From positions 1,488,001-1,552,000 of the forward strand of contig JAJFZO010000396.1 of the NCBI GenBank assembly GCA_021397835.1: 64,000 bases of DNA, read 5' to 3'. Below the pieces are notes generated by a model. It did no database searches and was not told the origin of the DNA. It worked only from the letters and a program-made list of their open reading frames with translations. The DNA comes from Moringa oleifera. Taxonomy: Eukaryota; Streptophyta; Magnoliopsida; Brassicales; Moringaceae. Positions 21,901 through 32,709 of this stretch are shown one piece after another. Both the position numbers and the translations under genes were made by a program. The stretch's first letter is position 1, and each line of letters opens with the position of its first letter.

Positions 21901-23671
21901 AACTCATCCTTACGTTGCCAACTGAACAATATCAAATTTTATCACATAATACGAACTACAAGGCCAATACCAAAAGCACAAGCACACTCCAAGAAACAAG
22001 TATATCTGTTCCCTATTCCCTTCTCAAATAAAAAATATGTTTTTCAACATAATATAATATATATATATGTGTGTGTGTGTCCCTTGGGTTTATGCTGCAG
22101 CATTAATTTATATATCCTCCAGCATGTAATGGCCAGTATGACCTCTAGGAAATAGCTTGCTAAAAGAGATCCTTTTCTGTTCGGTCAAACATTGTTTCTT
22201 TCTTCAGCCATGAATGAATGTAGTTGCTGCACAAGCAGCAATGCAGACACAAACATAGTACAGAATGGGCATTGGTCCATCTAACAGGAGAACTAATTTG
22301 CAGCATTTTGAACAGTGAAAGTGGTCAAGGAGACCCAACATCTCTCGCGGAACAAAAAGGATGGCCCAACAAAAGAATTCTTTTGATCCTTTAAAGAGTA
22401 AGAAGAGTAAAGATTTTCAGGTGCGAATATTACTGGTAATATTACGGTCAAATTCTGCGGGTCTAACAAAGTCTGAAATGAAACGGTACTTTCCTGCTGC
22501 AGCCTGAGACTAGCTTTGTCTGTCCATTTAACTTGACATCACTGCATGCCCTGGTCATGGTTGCAGATTTTTTTTTTTTTTTGCCTCCTTTTTCTACAAT
22601 ATATGATGGCAGCACTTTCTATATACAGTAGAACAGACAAGAATTCAATGGTGGGTCAGAGGAAAGGACACTTGAGTGTCTTTTCTAAAGACAGCCACTA
22701 CAGCCTAACACAGGAATATGGTACTGCTATTTGGTCCAGAAATCACATATTCTATACATAAAGATTTTATCACAGCACCTTTATTTTTTAAACCCACCTC
22801 ATTGAAACTGACTTAAATAGCACTATAAAGAAGAAATTGGCAAACTAATCTTGTTTGTTCAGAGTTTCCCATTTAGATTTGGGTAGTGGGACTACTAGTG
22901 TTTGGCCCGGGATTCCTGGAAATGATAGAATCGTAGGACACAATTGTTGGTGAAGCCCGGGGGAGTATCAAAGAGCTTAATTTAGTGTAAATATTATGAT
23001 GTCACAACTAGTGAGCTATTTTGCCCTCTTTTGGGGATTCTGGTTTGTGCCTACTCAAGCACAGGAAGGCGTGAGATGACACAAGGAAAAGCCATGATTT
23101 ATTGGTTCAGTGATGGGTAAGAAGTCCCTTGGGCTCTGCCCTTGTTAATGGGCTCAAATCTAAGTACCAGTGCCCTATTGACATTGCCAATACCTCCTTC
23201 AACCCCGGCAAGATATGATACCACTACCATGTGACGGAATCTTAACAGCGAAGACAAAACAAAGCTCTATACCTTGCCGCAGGCAACAGTTCACACCTAA
23301 AGAATTAATATACTATTAAGATACGAAACACACAATCTTATTATTGTTAATGTTTAAATATTATTATCGTTATGCAAACTGTGCAAGATTCCATGAGGTC
23401 TGCGAGGGTCCACCATATCGGCGGGTATGAAGTTATGATTTTGTTTGTTTTCGCAAGCGAGGCAACGAAGAAAGAAAGTTAAAAAGCGGATAATATAACA
23501 CAACGAAGATTGAATGAAATATTGAAATGTGAGAAGGAGAGAGAGATGGAGAACCTGCGCCGTCAGGCTTTTGACGGCTTCTTTTGTACTTGGAGTGCCA
23601 CTACCACGCGCTCCCTCCACCTCCTCCCCACCATCTGCCATTTGCTTCGTGCACGCTATGCAAGTAAACAT
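18961..23671 (-). CDS. BRXL: BREVIS RADIX-like protein (BRX family)
   Basis: Five coding exons fit without a phase error: 23671-23555, 21682-21282, 20648-20519, 19670-19303 and 19039-18961. They give 364 residues, normal for the family. The N-terminus (MFTCIACTKQ) matches the conserved palmitoylation-type start. Residues about 25-60 (STKEAVKSLTAQ/IKDMALK) are the second conserved block. Two BRX domains follow: residues about 144-200 (EWMAQVEPGVHITFVSLP ... KWQAQRWWGENYDRIMELYN) and about 310-364 (EWVEEDEPGVYITIRQLADG ... ERFGEVHAKTWWEENRERI). BRX proteins act at the plasma membrane and nucleus in auxin and brassinosteroid control of root and vascular growth, and pair through their BRX domains. 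Which paralogue this is cannot be fixed without a tree. A non-coding leader is likely (see 25277-25710). Confidence 0.95.
20922..21128 (+). pseudogene. Unrecognised coding-like fragment in BRX-like intron 2
   Basis: An open frame of 68 codons on the strand opposite BRX, without an ATG near its start, inside the intron between exons 2 and 3. It reads ... GPFATYLHVVDKGAGVGHAL then VYKKDPANVLQCFTYKE and AAAKAIQVFEELNRP. The amino-acid composition looks like genuine protein, not AT-rich noise. I do not recognise the family. It may be a captured or retroposed exon of another gene. Confidence 0.35.
22051..22080. repeat. (AT)n(GT)n microsatellite
   Basis: A compound AT/GT repeat inside intron 1 of the BRX-like gene. 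Confidence 0.9.
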
Positions 23672-25276
23672 TTTGTCGTCTTCTTCTTCTTCTTCGCTTC
23701 TCTTTACTCCTGTAACAGAGAACCCTCATGGTCAATTTCTTCAAATATTTACTGTGCTTCACTGTTATAATGGGTTTCTTTCTGTACTGTTTGAAATGTT
23801 CTTGGTATGCTAAACCAGAGGACAAAAGCTTTTGCTTTAACTTGGTTTCTGTAGGATTTCAATGTAAGACTGTATATTGGTTGGCTGATTTGTGAAGTTA
23901 CGGTGATACCCATGCTGGATGAAATTTCAGAGGGTGGTGTCGGTCATTTGCATCAGACAATGGAAGATTCTTCTTATTCTGTGGAGCAGGAGACATCCGA
24001 TGATGGGCACTGTTCCTTGGAGATTTTTCGAAATAAAATAGCAACAACAAGGACAGCTCCATTTGGTTAATAAAGCAACAATCTCTGTTTTTCTCTTATG
24101 CTGATGACACCCTGTTTGGTGACCCAGAAAACAAAGAGAAACCAAAAACAAATCCCACTAACTGGAACCAAAAATGATTCAACTAAGATTTCTTTGGTGA
24201 TGGAGTGTTTCTCGGAGAAAGGCAAAAGGGAAAAGAAAAAGAAAACTCGGGATCAGAGAAGGACCAAGAAAGAAAAACAAAGACTTAAAACTCCGCCCAG
24301 TCAATTATTCAAAAGGAAAAACAAAATGGGACATGTGCATTTGTATTAAAGTGGCTTAATTACAGAGATACGTGTGTTAATGATGCTTTAATGCTAAGCC
24401 GAAGTTTCTGACAAAACCCATTAAAAGAAATCGAAAATTATCAGTCAATAGATGAAAAGAAAACAGAGAAAATCCCTTTGTTCTTCCTTCAGGAAAATCC
24501 AAAAAGTGATGATGGACCAATCTAATGCATGTCGAGAGATGAAAGCTGTGGATGAATCGACAAAGAGACAGAGAGAGAATTATAATAAGAGAAGAAGAGA
24601 AAGAGAACGAGAGACACCACATTGAAATTTGCTTCGTTGAAAAGCACTACTCCATCATTAATATTCGAAAACGACTTACCCAAAGGCACACTCTCCCTTA
24701 AATTCTCTTCTTCTTTCTCTTTTTTGGGGTTTCTCTGCTCGTCTCTCTTAGCTGTCTTCTTTAAAGGACTAATAAAAATCCTGGGTCCTTTCTTCCTTGC
24801 TGCTGATAAGCTTTACCTTGCTGTCCTCTGTTCTTCAATACTGGCATTGATTCTGCAACTCTATATCTGCTATGACCAATCCAACTGTCATTAAAGTGTA
24901 TATACTCCTGTAACAGAATTATATTAAAGGAAATTGCAGTATAAAGCTAACAGAGCAGGAGAAATTTATTAATAAAAGTAATACCCTAAGTCACCAAAAT
25001 CCAAAATGACACAGACGCATAAAAATAAATGAATCGTTCTTTCTCAGAAAACAGAACCATGCATACGAAACATTTCAGAAAAATACAAATAAAATGCACT
25101 TGAAATCTTTCGATAAGATCTGAACAAATATTTATATGTATGAAGAATATTAAAATACCTTAAAGCAAAAGCGAAAAGGGGGAAAAAGGATAAACCCAAA
25201 TGTGAAAGTAGTTCTCTGGTCGGTTTCTAAGAAAGCTTAGCGAGAAAACAACCAGGAAAAGAAATCAGCATTTACC

Positions 25277-25710
25277 TTCATCGACTTGTATCGGGTAAAC
25301 TGGCCGTGATTACCCAGTAAGCAGAAAGCCGAAGACAGAAATACAGAATTCAAAAACAACAAAAATCAATCAAGTATGATCTTCTCCAGCTTGAAAACAA
25401 GGCAAGAAAGACGCTAAATCTTCATAATGATGAGCGAAATATCCCTTGGATCTCGCTGAGTGAGTATGAGCTCAGAAACCTTCAAAAGCAGTGGCAAGCA
25501 CTTGCCATACTTGGAGCCAAAATATTCTTCTAAGCACAAAAGGACAAAAAAAATCTCGCCGGGACAAAATGCCGGGAGACGTACCGGCCGAGAATCCGGG
25601 CTTTCTTTTTTTGGATCCGAAATGCTTCAAAACGGAAAGTTTGGACACGGTTGCTCCGGGTATCACGTTACGAGGAGCCTAAAAATAGGAAGACTAAAGA
25701 CAAAGGGGGA
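25277..25710 (-). other. Putative 5' leader exon of the BRX-like gene
   Basis: A minus-strand AAG|GTAAAT donor lies at about 25277. A matching CTCTGTTACAG acceptor lies just upstream of the BRX ATG (about 23711). Together they suggest a leader intron of about 1.5 kb between a non-coding first exon and the coding start. No ATG-initiated ORF is evident in the leader. This is inferred from splice signals only. Confidence 0.4.
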
Positions 25711-25733
25711 AGTGAACAAACCAAATGCGATGG

Positions 25734-25743
25734 TATTTATATA
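25734..25743 (-). promoter_or_regulatory. Candidate TATA box for the BRX-like gene
   Basis: Minus-strand TATATAAATA, about 30 bp upstream of where the putative leader exon would start. The surrounding GC is higher than in neighbouring intergenic DNA. Confidence 0.4.
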
Positions 25744-25759
25744 GAGGAGGACGAGAGAC

Positions 25760-28700
25760 ATTCGACAGCCGTTTGGTTAGTTAACGGAAAACGTTTGGAT
25801 GCGTGTATTTGTGTAATCAGTGAGAAACCGTTATAGGGGTACCGTAGAAACAGTGGTTGAGATCAGACCATTAGCCTTGATCTTAGAGGACATACGGGTC
25901 CCACATGTTGCAAAGAGAAAGGAGTCTCTTACGTGTATGGGAACTAGGTTACGTGGCAGGACGCTATTGGACGGAAGGAGGAAAGGGGTTATTTGATATA
26001 TTCAGATATATTTGGTAGGGTGAAGGAACCATCCCATCAAGGTTTCACGTATGGTGGTCATGAGATCTTGAAGTGCCTCCCTGATAACCACAAAATCTTG
26101 TCTTTCTTATATTATTTAAATTTATATTAAAAATTAAAATCTCAAAAATAAATAATATTTACCATATGGTAGTAATTAAAATGATATCTGAGAGATCAGA
26201 TCTTTTCATTGTTTAGTATCTGAGAGTGATGGATTTGTTTCTTTATTTTCATATACTCTTTAAACTCTGTTCCATATACATATAATAAGCTGTCCATATC
26301 AGTCAAATGATACAACAATTGCATGATCTGATTCTGATCATTGTGTCATGTTACAGGAAATCTGAGAAGGTCCATATATAAAAGGACAAGTTACAGCTCA
26401 ATCCTGTACTTACTCAACCTAGCTACCCTCCTCCGTGCATGTCTGCCTATGGTAATATATTAAACACAGATCTTGGGTTTCAAATGAAGAACTTAAAAGG
26501 ATTTTCCAGAGAAAACAATCAGTAATCCTTGTTTATAGACTGTCTTGTGATGGCAGGTACCCGTTTGGAGGAAGAAAACAAAACACAAAAAGGGTTGTTC
26601 TATGCAAAGTAGTGGGAAGAGGTCTTTTATAGGTTTGTGTAGGCTATTAGGAATATCTCGTTTTGTTAGTGAAAACAAAAGCCCTTCCGAGAAAAGCAAT
26701 GGTGAAAGTGTATACCCATCGCCAAGTTTAGAATCATTAGCTCTTATATATGCATGAATCGAGATTGTTAATGGGTAACCATGTGGGTTTTCTCTTTTAG
26801 CAGGAAATTAATAGCATGCTAGCAGAAGCAACAGAGACAGAGAGAGGGAGTGGAAGCAAGCATGAGTACGTAGTACACGATAAGCCAGTCACGTACATGT
26901 GAGTGATCTTGGCTTGTTTGTATTACATTGTTGCCAAAGTCAAGCACAAGTACGTGACCTATAGAATGCATGGTCCAATCAGATCTCACGCAGGCAGCAG
27001 CTGGCTGCCGAAGGGAATCAATGCTGGCATTTAAAAATCCAAATTGGATTACATGAAGATCACCAATCTTGTCAAACGCTAACAAAAGGATGGTACTAAA
27101 CAACAAGAAGAGAGAGACCAGCCCGGACATCTCTTTGGTTCACGTTTTTTTTGTTTGTCTCATTAGAAAGCAGGAAGCAGCATGGGCTCTTGGGGTTTGA
27201 TCAGCGATTATCATGAGTACTGTACGAGAAGCAGACCGGCTAGGAGCGGTGACCAGACGTTTTGGGGTTCGTGTTGTGTGTTGGGCAGAGAACTTTAACC
27301 TGGAGAGAGAGATGTTATACTGGGTATTGTCGGTTGTCAGGCTCTACTGTGTTGGCTAAGCAAGCAATTTGGGTGTGGGAAGAGAGGGAAGAGAAGCATA
27401 TACATGATGTCTGCTTTTAACTTTAACCACAATAAACCCTGTTGGTGTCCAAAGGCTTTATTCCTGGGGCTAACCCGTCTTTAAGCAAAGAATGCTTGGA
27501 ATAGAGAGACAACAAAACAACTCGATCCTCCTCCTTTCCTTCTCCTTACCCTGCCAACAAACAGTCTTCTTTTTAGGCTATTTGGAATTTTCAATCTCCA
27601 TCTCTCTCTCTCTCTCTCTCTCTGTGGATGAAATGGGTATGCCACGCGGCCAGATATGGAGACAGAAGCTTTTGAGTTAAAGAGGTTCTTGCAAGATCTT
27701 CTTAGGCAAGAAAAGCATAGTCAAGGTCCAACAACGCCCATTCCCTCCCTTCCTCCTTCCCTCTCTTATTCCCATTTGTTTGGCTTAGAAGCAAATTCAA
27801 AACACACCCACCGCTTTAATTACCAACTTTTTCATTTTGTTCTCTTCATATCTCTTTATCTACTCTCTATGTGCCTAAAGAAACAACAATTTTAATTCTC
27901 ATATAGTTACATAAAGTACCTATTTCACTAATTCAAATGACACCCATTTCAGCCTAGCAACCATTAGTGTATATAGTTCGAGAAATATTCAAAAAAATTG
28001 ATTACCCAAAAGTTTAATTTCTTAATCGGATTAGCCATTCAATTGGAGCACGAAAGAAATCGTTAAAAAAAAGTAGACTACCATACAAGTTCTTTTGTGT
28101 AATCAATTGATTGATCTTTCTTTTGCCTATGTGACATTCAAATGGAAGGTTAAGTACGTAATGAAGTAATCAACAAGATGAGTATAACTTTGCCATGCAT
28201 TCAAATCAATGGATCCTCTTCAAGAACACAAGACAAGAAAGGTAATGTTTTAACGTTAGGAATGTTGGGGTTTGAAGTAATAATAATAATGTAGTTTTAG
28301 AAAAGTGATTATAAAGCCATTCAGCGATCCATTCTAAAGTAGATCTCTCTAAATCTCAATTCCCAAGTCTTTCCCTATTTCCAATGTTTGATTACTTTGA
28401 TTGCATGTTTCTTTTGATTTCTTGTTTCAGATAAAAACGTTACTTACCCATATGTTAAAAGAAGAGACCAACTGGCCTGTTTTTTAAACTGTGCATTACT
28501 TTTAACACCTCATCATGTTTTGCATGTACCACACACACATATATATAACTTGTTCTTATTTAATTAATTATTTTGGTCACACAAGTTTTTCTAGTTGTTT
28601 CCTGTGCTGAGATACCAGTTTTGTGTTTCAAGGAGGCATTGCAGGCAATATCATGGCATATGATTTCCAGGGAAAGGCTTAATCTCATTAAATGTAAGAA

Positions 28701-29205
28701 TACTACTTATATACTCAGACACCCAGGAATGATTTCATTCAAGTTAAGTGCTTTGCTACCAAATGATTTAATCACTTCCAAGAGAAAAATTCCCCTTAAT
28801 TTTGGATTGAACACTACAGCTTCTTAATTCTATTATGATGGAATTTGTCAAACGGGAATTCTGTTCTATCTTTATTTCATCTAACAAAGAGCTGCCCTTA
28901 TTTCATCTAACAAAGAGCTTCAGGGCAGATTCATGTACTGTGTAATGAACGCAGTAGGGAGGAGTGACATTCCAGCTCAATTTTAATCAATATTCTATTC
29001 TCATACATTTCTAATCTGTACTTGTTTAAGATTTCACTCTGCACAGAAGTGGCTATGTTGTTCATTTTAATCTTTTGATCTTGATTGATTTTGATGAAGG
29101 TCATTTCAGTTTAAACTTTCACAATCCTGTTTGCTATGTTGTAATTATAAAGAAGACCAAGACCAAAGAAAGAAAAAAACAAATTTAATTGTTATTTAAA
29201 AGATC
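25760..29205. other. Long intergenic region, no gene supported
   Basis: I checked both strands and found only short open frames with no domain-like sequence. It holds a (CT)n tract at 27601-27623, a 26-bp tandem duplication at 28872-28920 ('ttatttcatctaacaaagag' twice), and stretches with 5'-UTR-like CT-rich composition around 27500-27780. A small or non-coding gene there cannot be excluded. Confidence 0.4.
27601..27623. repeat. (CT)n microsatellite
   Basis: Eleven and a half CT units, pyrimidine-rich on the plus strand, of the kind often found in plant 5' leaders. No gene downstream is supported. Confidence 0.9.
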
Positions 29206-29211
29206 AATTTA

Positions 29212-29446
29212 GGTGCGATTATGCTAACACTAATACACCGAATTCCATCAAAACTTTAAAATTAAGCGTATTTGAACGAGTAATGTTAAGATGAATGGGT
29301 GACCTTCTAAGAAGTCTTCGGGTAAATGATATGATCATACTAATACTAATGCGTCGAATTCCATCAAAACTCCAAAATTAAACTGCTTGATCGGGAGTAG
29401 TAGTAAAGTGGGTGATCACCTGAGAAGCGCTCATGTTGCACTCCTC
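29212..29446 (+). pseudogene. Head-to-tail pair of 5S rRNA pseudogenes
   Basis: Two degenerate copies of plant 5S rRNA lie back to back with no spacer: about 29212-29325 and 29326-29446. Each shows the order of 5S landmarks: 'ggtgcgattatgctaacact' / 'gatatgatcatactaatact', then 'gaattccatcaaaact', 'aaattaa', 'gggtgacc' / 'gggtgatcacctg'. Copy 2 keeps the 3' end 'gttgcactcct', then TTTT as in a Pol III stop. Differences are mostly C-to-T and G-to-A. Genomic 5S arrays have spacers of hundreds of bases, so the missing spacer is odd. Both are too damaged to be functional. Confidence 0.85.
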
Positions 29447-29707
29447 TTTTCGATAATAAAAAGATTAGTTCAAATGATGAACCCATAAACTCCTTCCAAG
29501 ATGCCAACAGAGTTTGCAACGCTACACTCATTCAACACAGACAAGCTCCATTCTAGAAATTAAAAAGAGAAAGCATAGAAGTATCAACCACTAAATTCCA
29601 GGCTCATCAAACTTTATACCATATAACATCACCAAGGAAAATCGGAGAGTGCAGACCCCATAGATCTCAATACATTGATTGTGTTACAGCAAAAAGAAAA
29701 TGGGTAA

Positions 29708-31460
29708 TTATTTTTTCCCTGATCTGCCCCAAAGAGATTGCCAAAATACAGGCCAGTTCTTCTGAGCCTCATTCCAACCCAGAAGTGAGCCTTCCCTCAA
29801 TGGATCCCAACTTGAGGAAACAATACCGTAACTCACGCCCAAGAGAGCAGTCCCAAAGAAGAAGAATGAGACAATGAAGGGAATCCAAGTAGGAACATCA
29901 ATCTTCAATACCACCTTGAGATAGTAAAAGAATGGGAAGAACAAAAGCCCTATAAACAGAGGAATCCCCACAGAAAATCCCATCCTACTAATCATTCTGT
30001 TGGTCACTATCTCTGGGATTATGCCTGCCTCTCTATCATCCTCTTCTTCATCATCATCATTATCATCATTACTAGGCTTTGACATTTTCTTCTTTTTGGT
30101 TTTCTTTGGGGGAGCTCCAAAGCCTCTTCGACTATTCAAACTTGCATGTAGAGGGCCAGTGTGAGATGACCAGTAAGTGCGATTTTGAAACAAGTTTGCA
30201 ACAGAAATTGGGAATATATGTGACATCCTAGATTTCAATAGTAATGGAGAGGATTTCACGATTTTCTCCGTTCTTCGGTTTACCTTTCCATATCTTTCCA
30301 GATGGTTGATGATGGGGTAGGTCCAAAGCACCTGACCTACATTTGATTCTCCACAACTGCAATTAATCTGCAAGAACAAAAGCCACAGATTAAATTAAAG
30401 ACAGGATCACCAATGGAATGGGAACATTTTCTTCGTAGTGCAGGACACCAGACTTTCCTATATTAGATTATTCTGACATAAATTTCTTATGCAAACTGTG
30501 CCATCAAGAAACAATGAATTGTAAGAGCTTCCAATGAGATACACACCGTATAACTTATTATCTTATGAAATTATTTTGTATGCAGTCAAGAATGATAAAT
30601 CATGCCCTTTATACTTGGGCATACAACACCCAGGTTGCGAAAGTTTTAGTTTAAACTTAGGCCTTGTCCTTTATTTGAAGACCCCATTGTCCCTTAACAA
30701 CAGTGGAGTCAGGACAAGAAAAGCTCAATTTCATGCATATTGGCTCCTCAGCACTGCACTGACCTTCCTAGTCAATCTTTATAACTTTCTTTTTTCACCC
30801 TCATAAACCATTCAACCCTTCATTGTAGCCTAACCAACAGTTATGCAGCTAGCCGATCTTCAATAAATTGACATCACAATGCCATCCTCAAACACAGGAC
30901 AGCATCACATTAGCAAAATTAACCACGATACTCAAAGCAAAATTCAAAAGAAAATATTTAACAACCTTGCACCAGAGTTTTGCTGACAATGGCAAGAGAA
31001 GAGTTAGCCAAAAAGAGTCTGCTTTCAACCATTAACTTAAGGAAAGAAAACTTAAAGATGCATAACATCAATGTGGATTGAACACGGGGGAGTTCCCATT
31101 TCGCCATTATTCCTCTTGCAAGGATTACAATAATCCTCTTCCGGCTTCAATTCAACAAGAAATGCCTTTTAAAAAAAGACCAGAAATATGCGTTCTGTGA
31201 GTAAACTATATTTAGCAGTAATATTTTTGCGAAACACCAAAGCAAAACAAAAAGCATTAGATTTGATGAATAGATCCTGAAAGGCTCTCCAATTACAGGA
31301 CACGAGACAAGATGAATAGAGTACATTCGCAATTTATCTGAAAAAAGGGCACTGTAAAGTGGAGCAGGCACAGAGGCAGAGAAAGAGAGATGGACCATAC
31401 CTGGGAACCGGAGGGTGACGGGGCTCGAGAGAGCTTGTACGGACAGGCTATAACAGCCAT
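29708..31460 (-). CDS. PAM68-like thylakoid membrane protein (At5g52780 type)
   Basis: Two exons, 31460-31401 and 30367-29708, joined in phase 0, predict 239 residues. The N-terminal ~100 residues are Ser/Arg-rich and acid-poor, as in a plastid transit peptide. GFGAPPKK follows at about residue 102, then a Lys-rich and an Asp/Glu-rich stretch (about 120-133). Two membrane segments lie at about 150-171 and 180-202. The C-terminal block SSSWDPLREGSLLGWNEAQK is diagnostic of the PAM68/DUF3464 family. PAM68 itself helps assemble photosystem II and ribosomes in the chloroplast; this subgroup (uncharacterised PAM68-like) is less studied. The ATG at 31460 has a good context (aacaATGGCT). A start at an internal Met (residue 67, MSHIFP) would also leave a plausible transit peptide. 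Confidence 0.9.
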
Positions 31461-31550
31461 TGTTAACTTTTCTCTTTTCCTCTTTCTCTGCAGTGCTGTT
31501 GAATCCACATAACAGACTGAGTAAGAAGCCAAATCTTTAGCTTTAGAGGG

Positions 31551-31572
31551 GGAGAGAGAGAGAGAGAGAGAG
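31551..31572. repeat. (GA)n microsatellite in PAM68-like 5' region
   Basis: About eleven GA units (CT on the transcript strand), 90 bp upstream of the PAM68-like ATG. Pyrimidine-rich repeats at this position are common near plant transcription starts. Confidence 0.85.
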
Positions 31573-31574
31573 TG

Positions 31575-32080
31575 AAATGGAGTCTTTGTTTCTCAAAGGA
31601 GAGACGGAGAAAGGGGAAATGGATAAGGAATGATCGTGTATGACTGTGGTCGGGTAGGATGCAATGTACAACATCGTGTGATGCGCGTATGTTATTACTG
31701 CACTTGACTCTTTAAAACACCGTTCTTACTTGATAACGGGCCTAACCGGACAAGGAGAGCTCAAGAGATGAAATGCAAATGCAGAGAGACTCACGTCAAA
31801 ATCTTTTGAATGAATAAAATTTTAAATTAATTTATATTTAAATTTAAATTTTATTAAATTAAAATTTATTTTTAGAAATACTTAAAATATTTTCTGAAAG
31901 TAATTTGTGAATAATAAAAAAATTAAAGCAAGAGAGATGACTAATATTATATTAACATGCGAGTGACTTTGTCGCATGCCAAATTAAGAATGTACGGAGT
32001 AGAGTATGCAACAATAAGGTTGACATTAGTAATACTTATTAAAAGATAACAATTGCATCTACGTAAAAACGTATTAATTT
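31575..32080. other. Promoter side of PAM68-like gene, no gene seen
   Basis: Becomes very AT-rich after 31800. No exon is supported. Confidence 0.4.
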
Positions 32081-32083
32081 TAC

Positions 32084-32707
32084 AGCATGTTTGATTTATA
32101 AGAATATTAATTTTTTTATTTTATTTTACATAAAATTATTTTTTTAATATTTAATTTATTTTTATCAAAAAATTATAATTTTTTGAAGAATTATTATTTC
32201 TTGAAAAAGTGAAATAATCATTATGAAATAAATGTTCAAAATAATTATTTCATAAAAATAAAAAATTATTATATTTTTTTATTTTTAAAATACTGTTGAT
32301 AAATTTTTAAATTAATATCATTTTCACGTGTAAATATAATAACTTTATTTTTTAAATAATTTATAAAAAACAAAAAATTATTATTATTAAAATATTAATT
32401 AATATTAATTTTATTTTTATAATATTAATATTTAAAATAAAAAATAATTATTAATATATTATTTAATTAATATTATTTTAATAAAAATTAATTTAATTAT
32501 AATTAATTTAATTAAAAAATATACTAATATTTTAAATTTGTTTCAATCACTTTTCTACTTTATTTTTTTATGAACTAAACACATTAAAATAAATTCATAT
32601 TCTATACAATTTTGATAAATTAAATATAATAATACTTATTTTTTTATTTTTTATTTTTAAATAATATTTATTTTATTTTTTATTTTATTTCACGAATCAA
32701 ACATGTT
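32084..32707. mobile_element. AT-rich MITE-like element
   Basis: The ends are inverted: 'agcatgtttgattta' at 32084 and, reverse-complemented, 'aacatgtttgattcgtg' at 32707. AT-rich sequence of matching order continues inward ('ttttattttatttta'). The 9 bp 'attaatatt' follows the right end, and a near-identical 'attaatttt' lies just before the left end, a possible target duplication. It has no ORF. It resembles non-autonomous hAT or Mutator MITEs. Confidence 0.55.
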
Positions 32708-32709
32708 AT

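Noticed and set aside
26819..27130. 103-codon minus-strand open frame
   Set aside because: Hydrophobic and low-complexity with no family signature; no splice or promoter context supports a gene.
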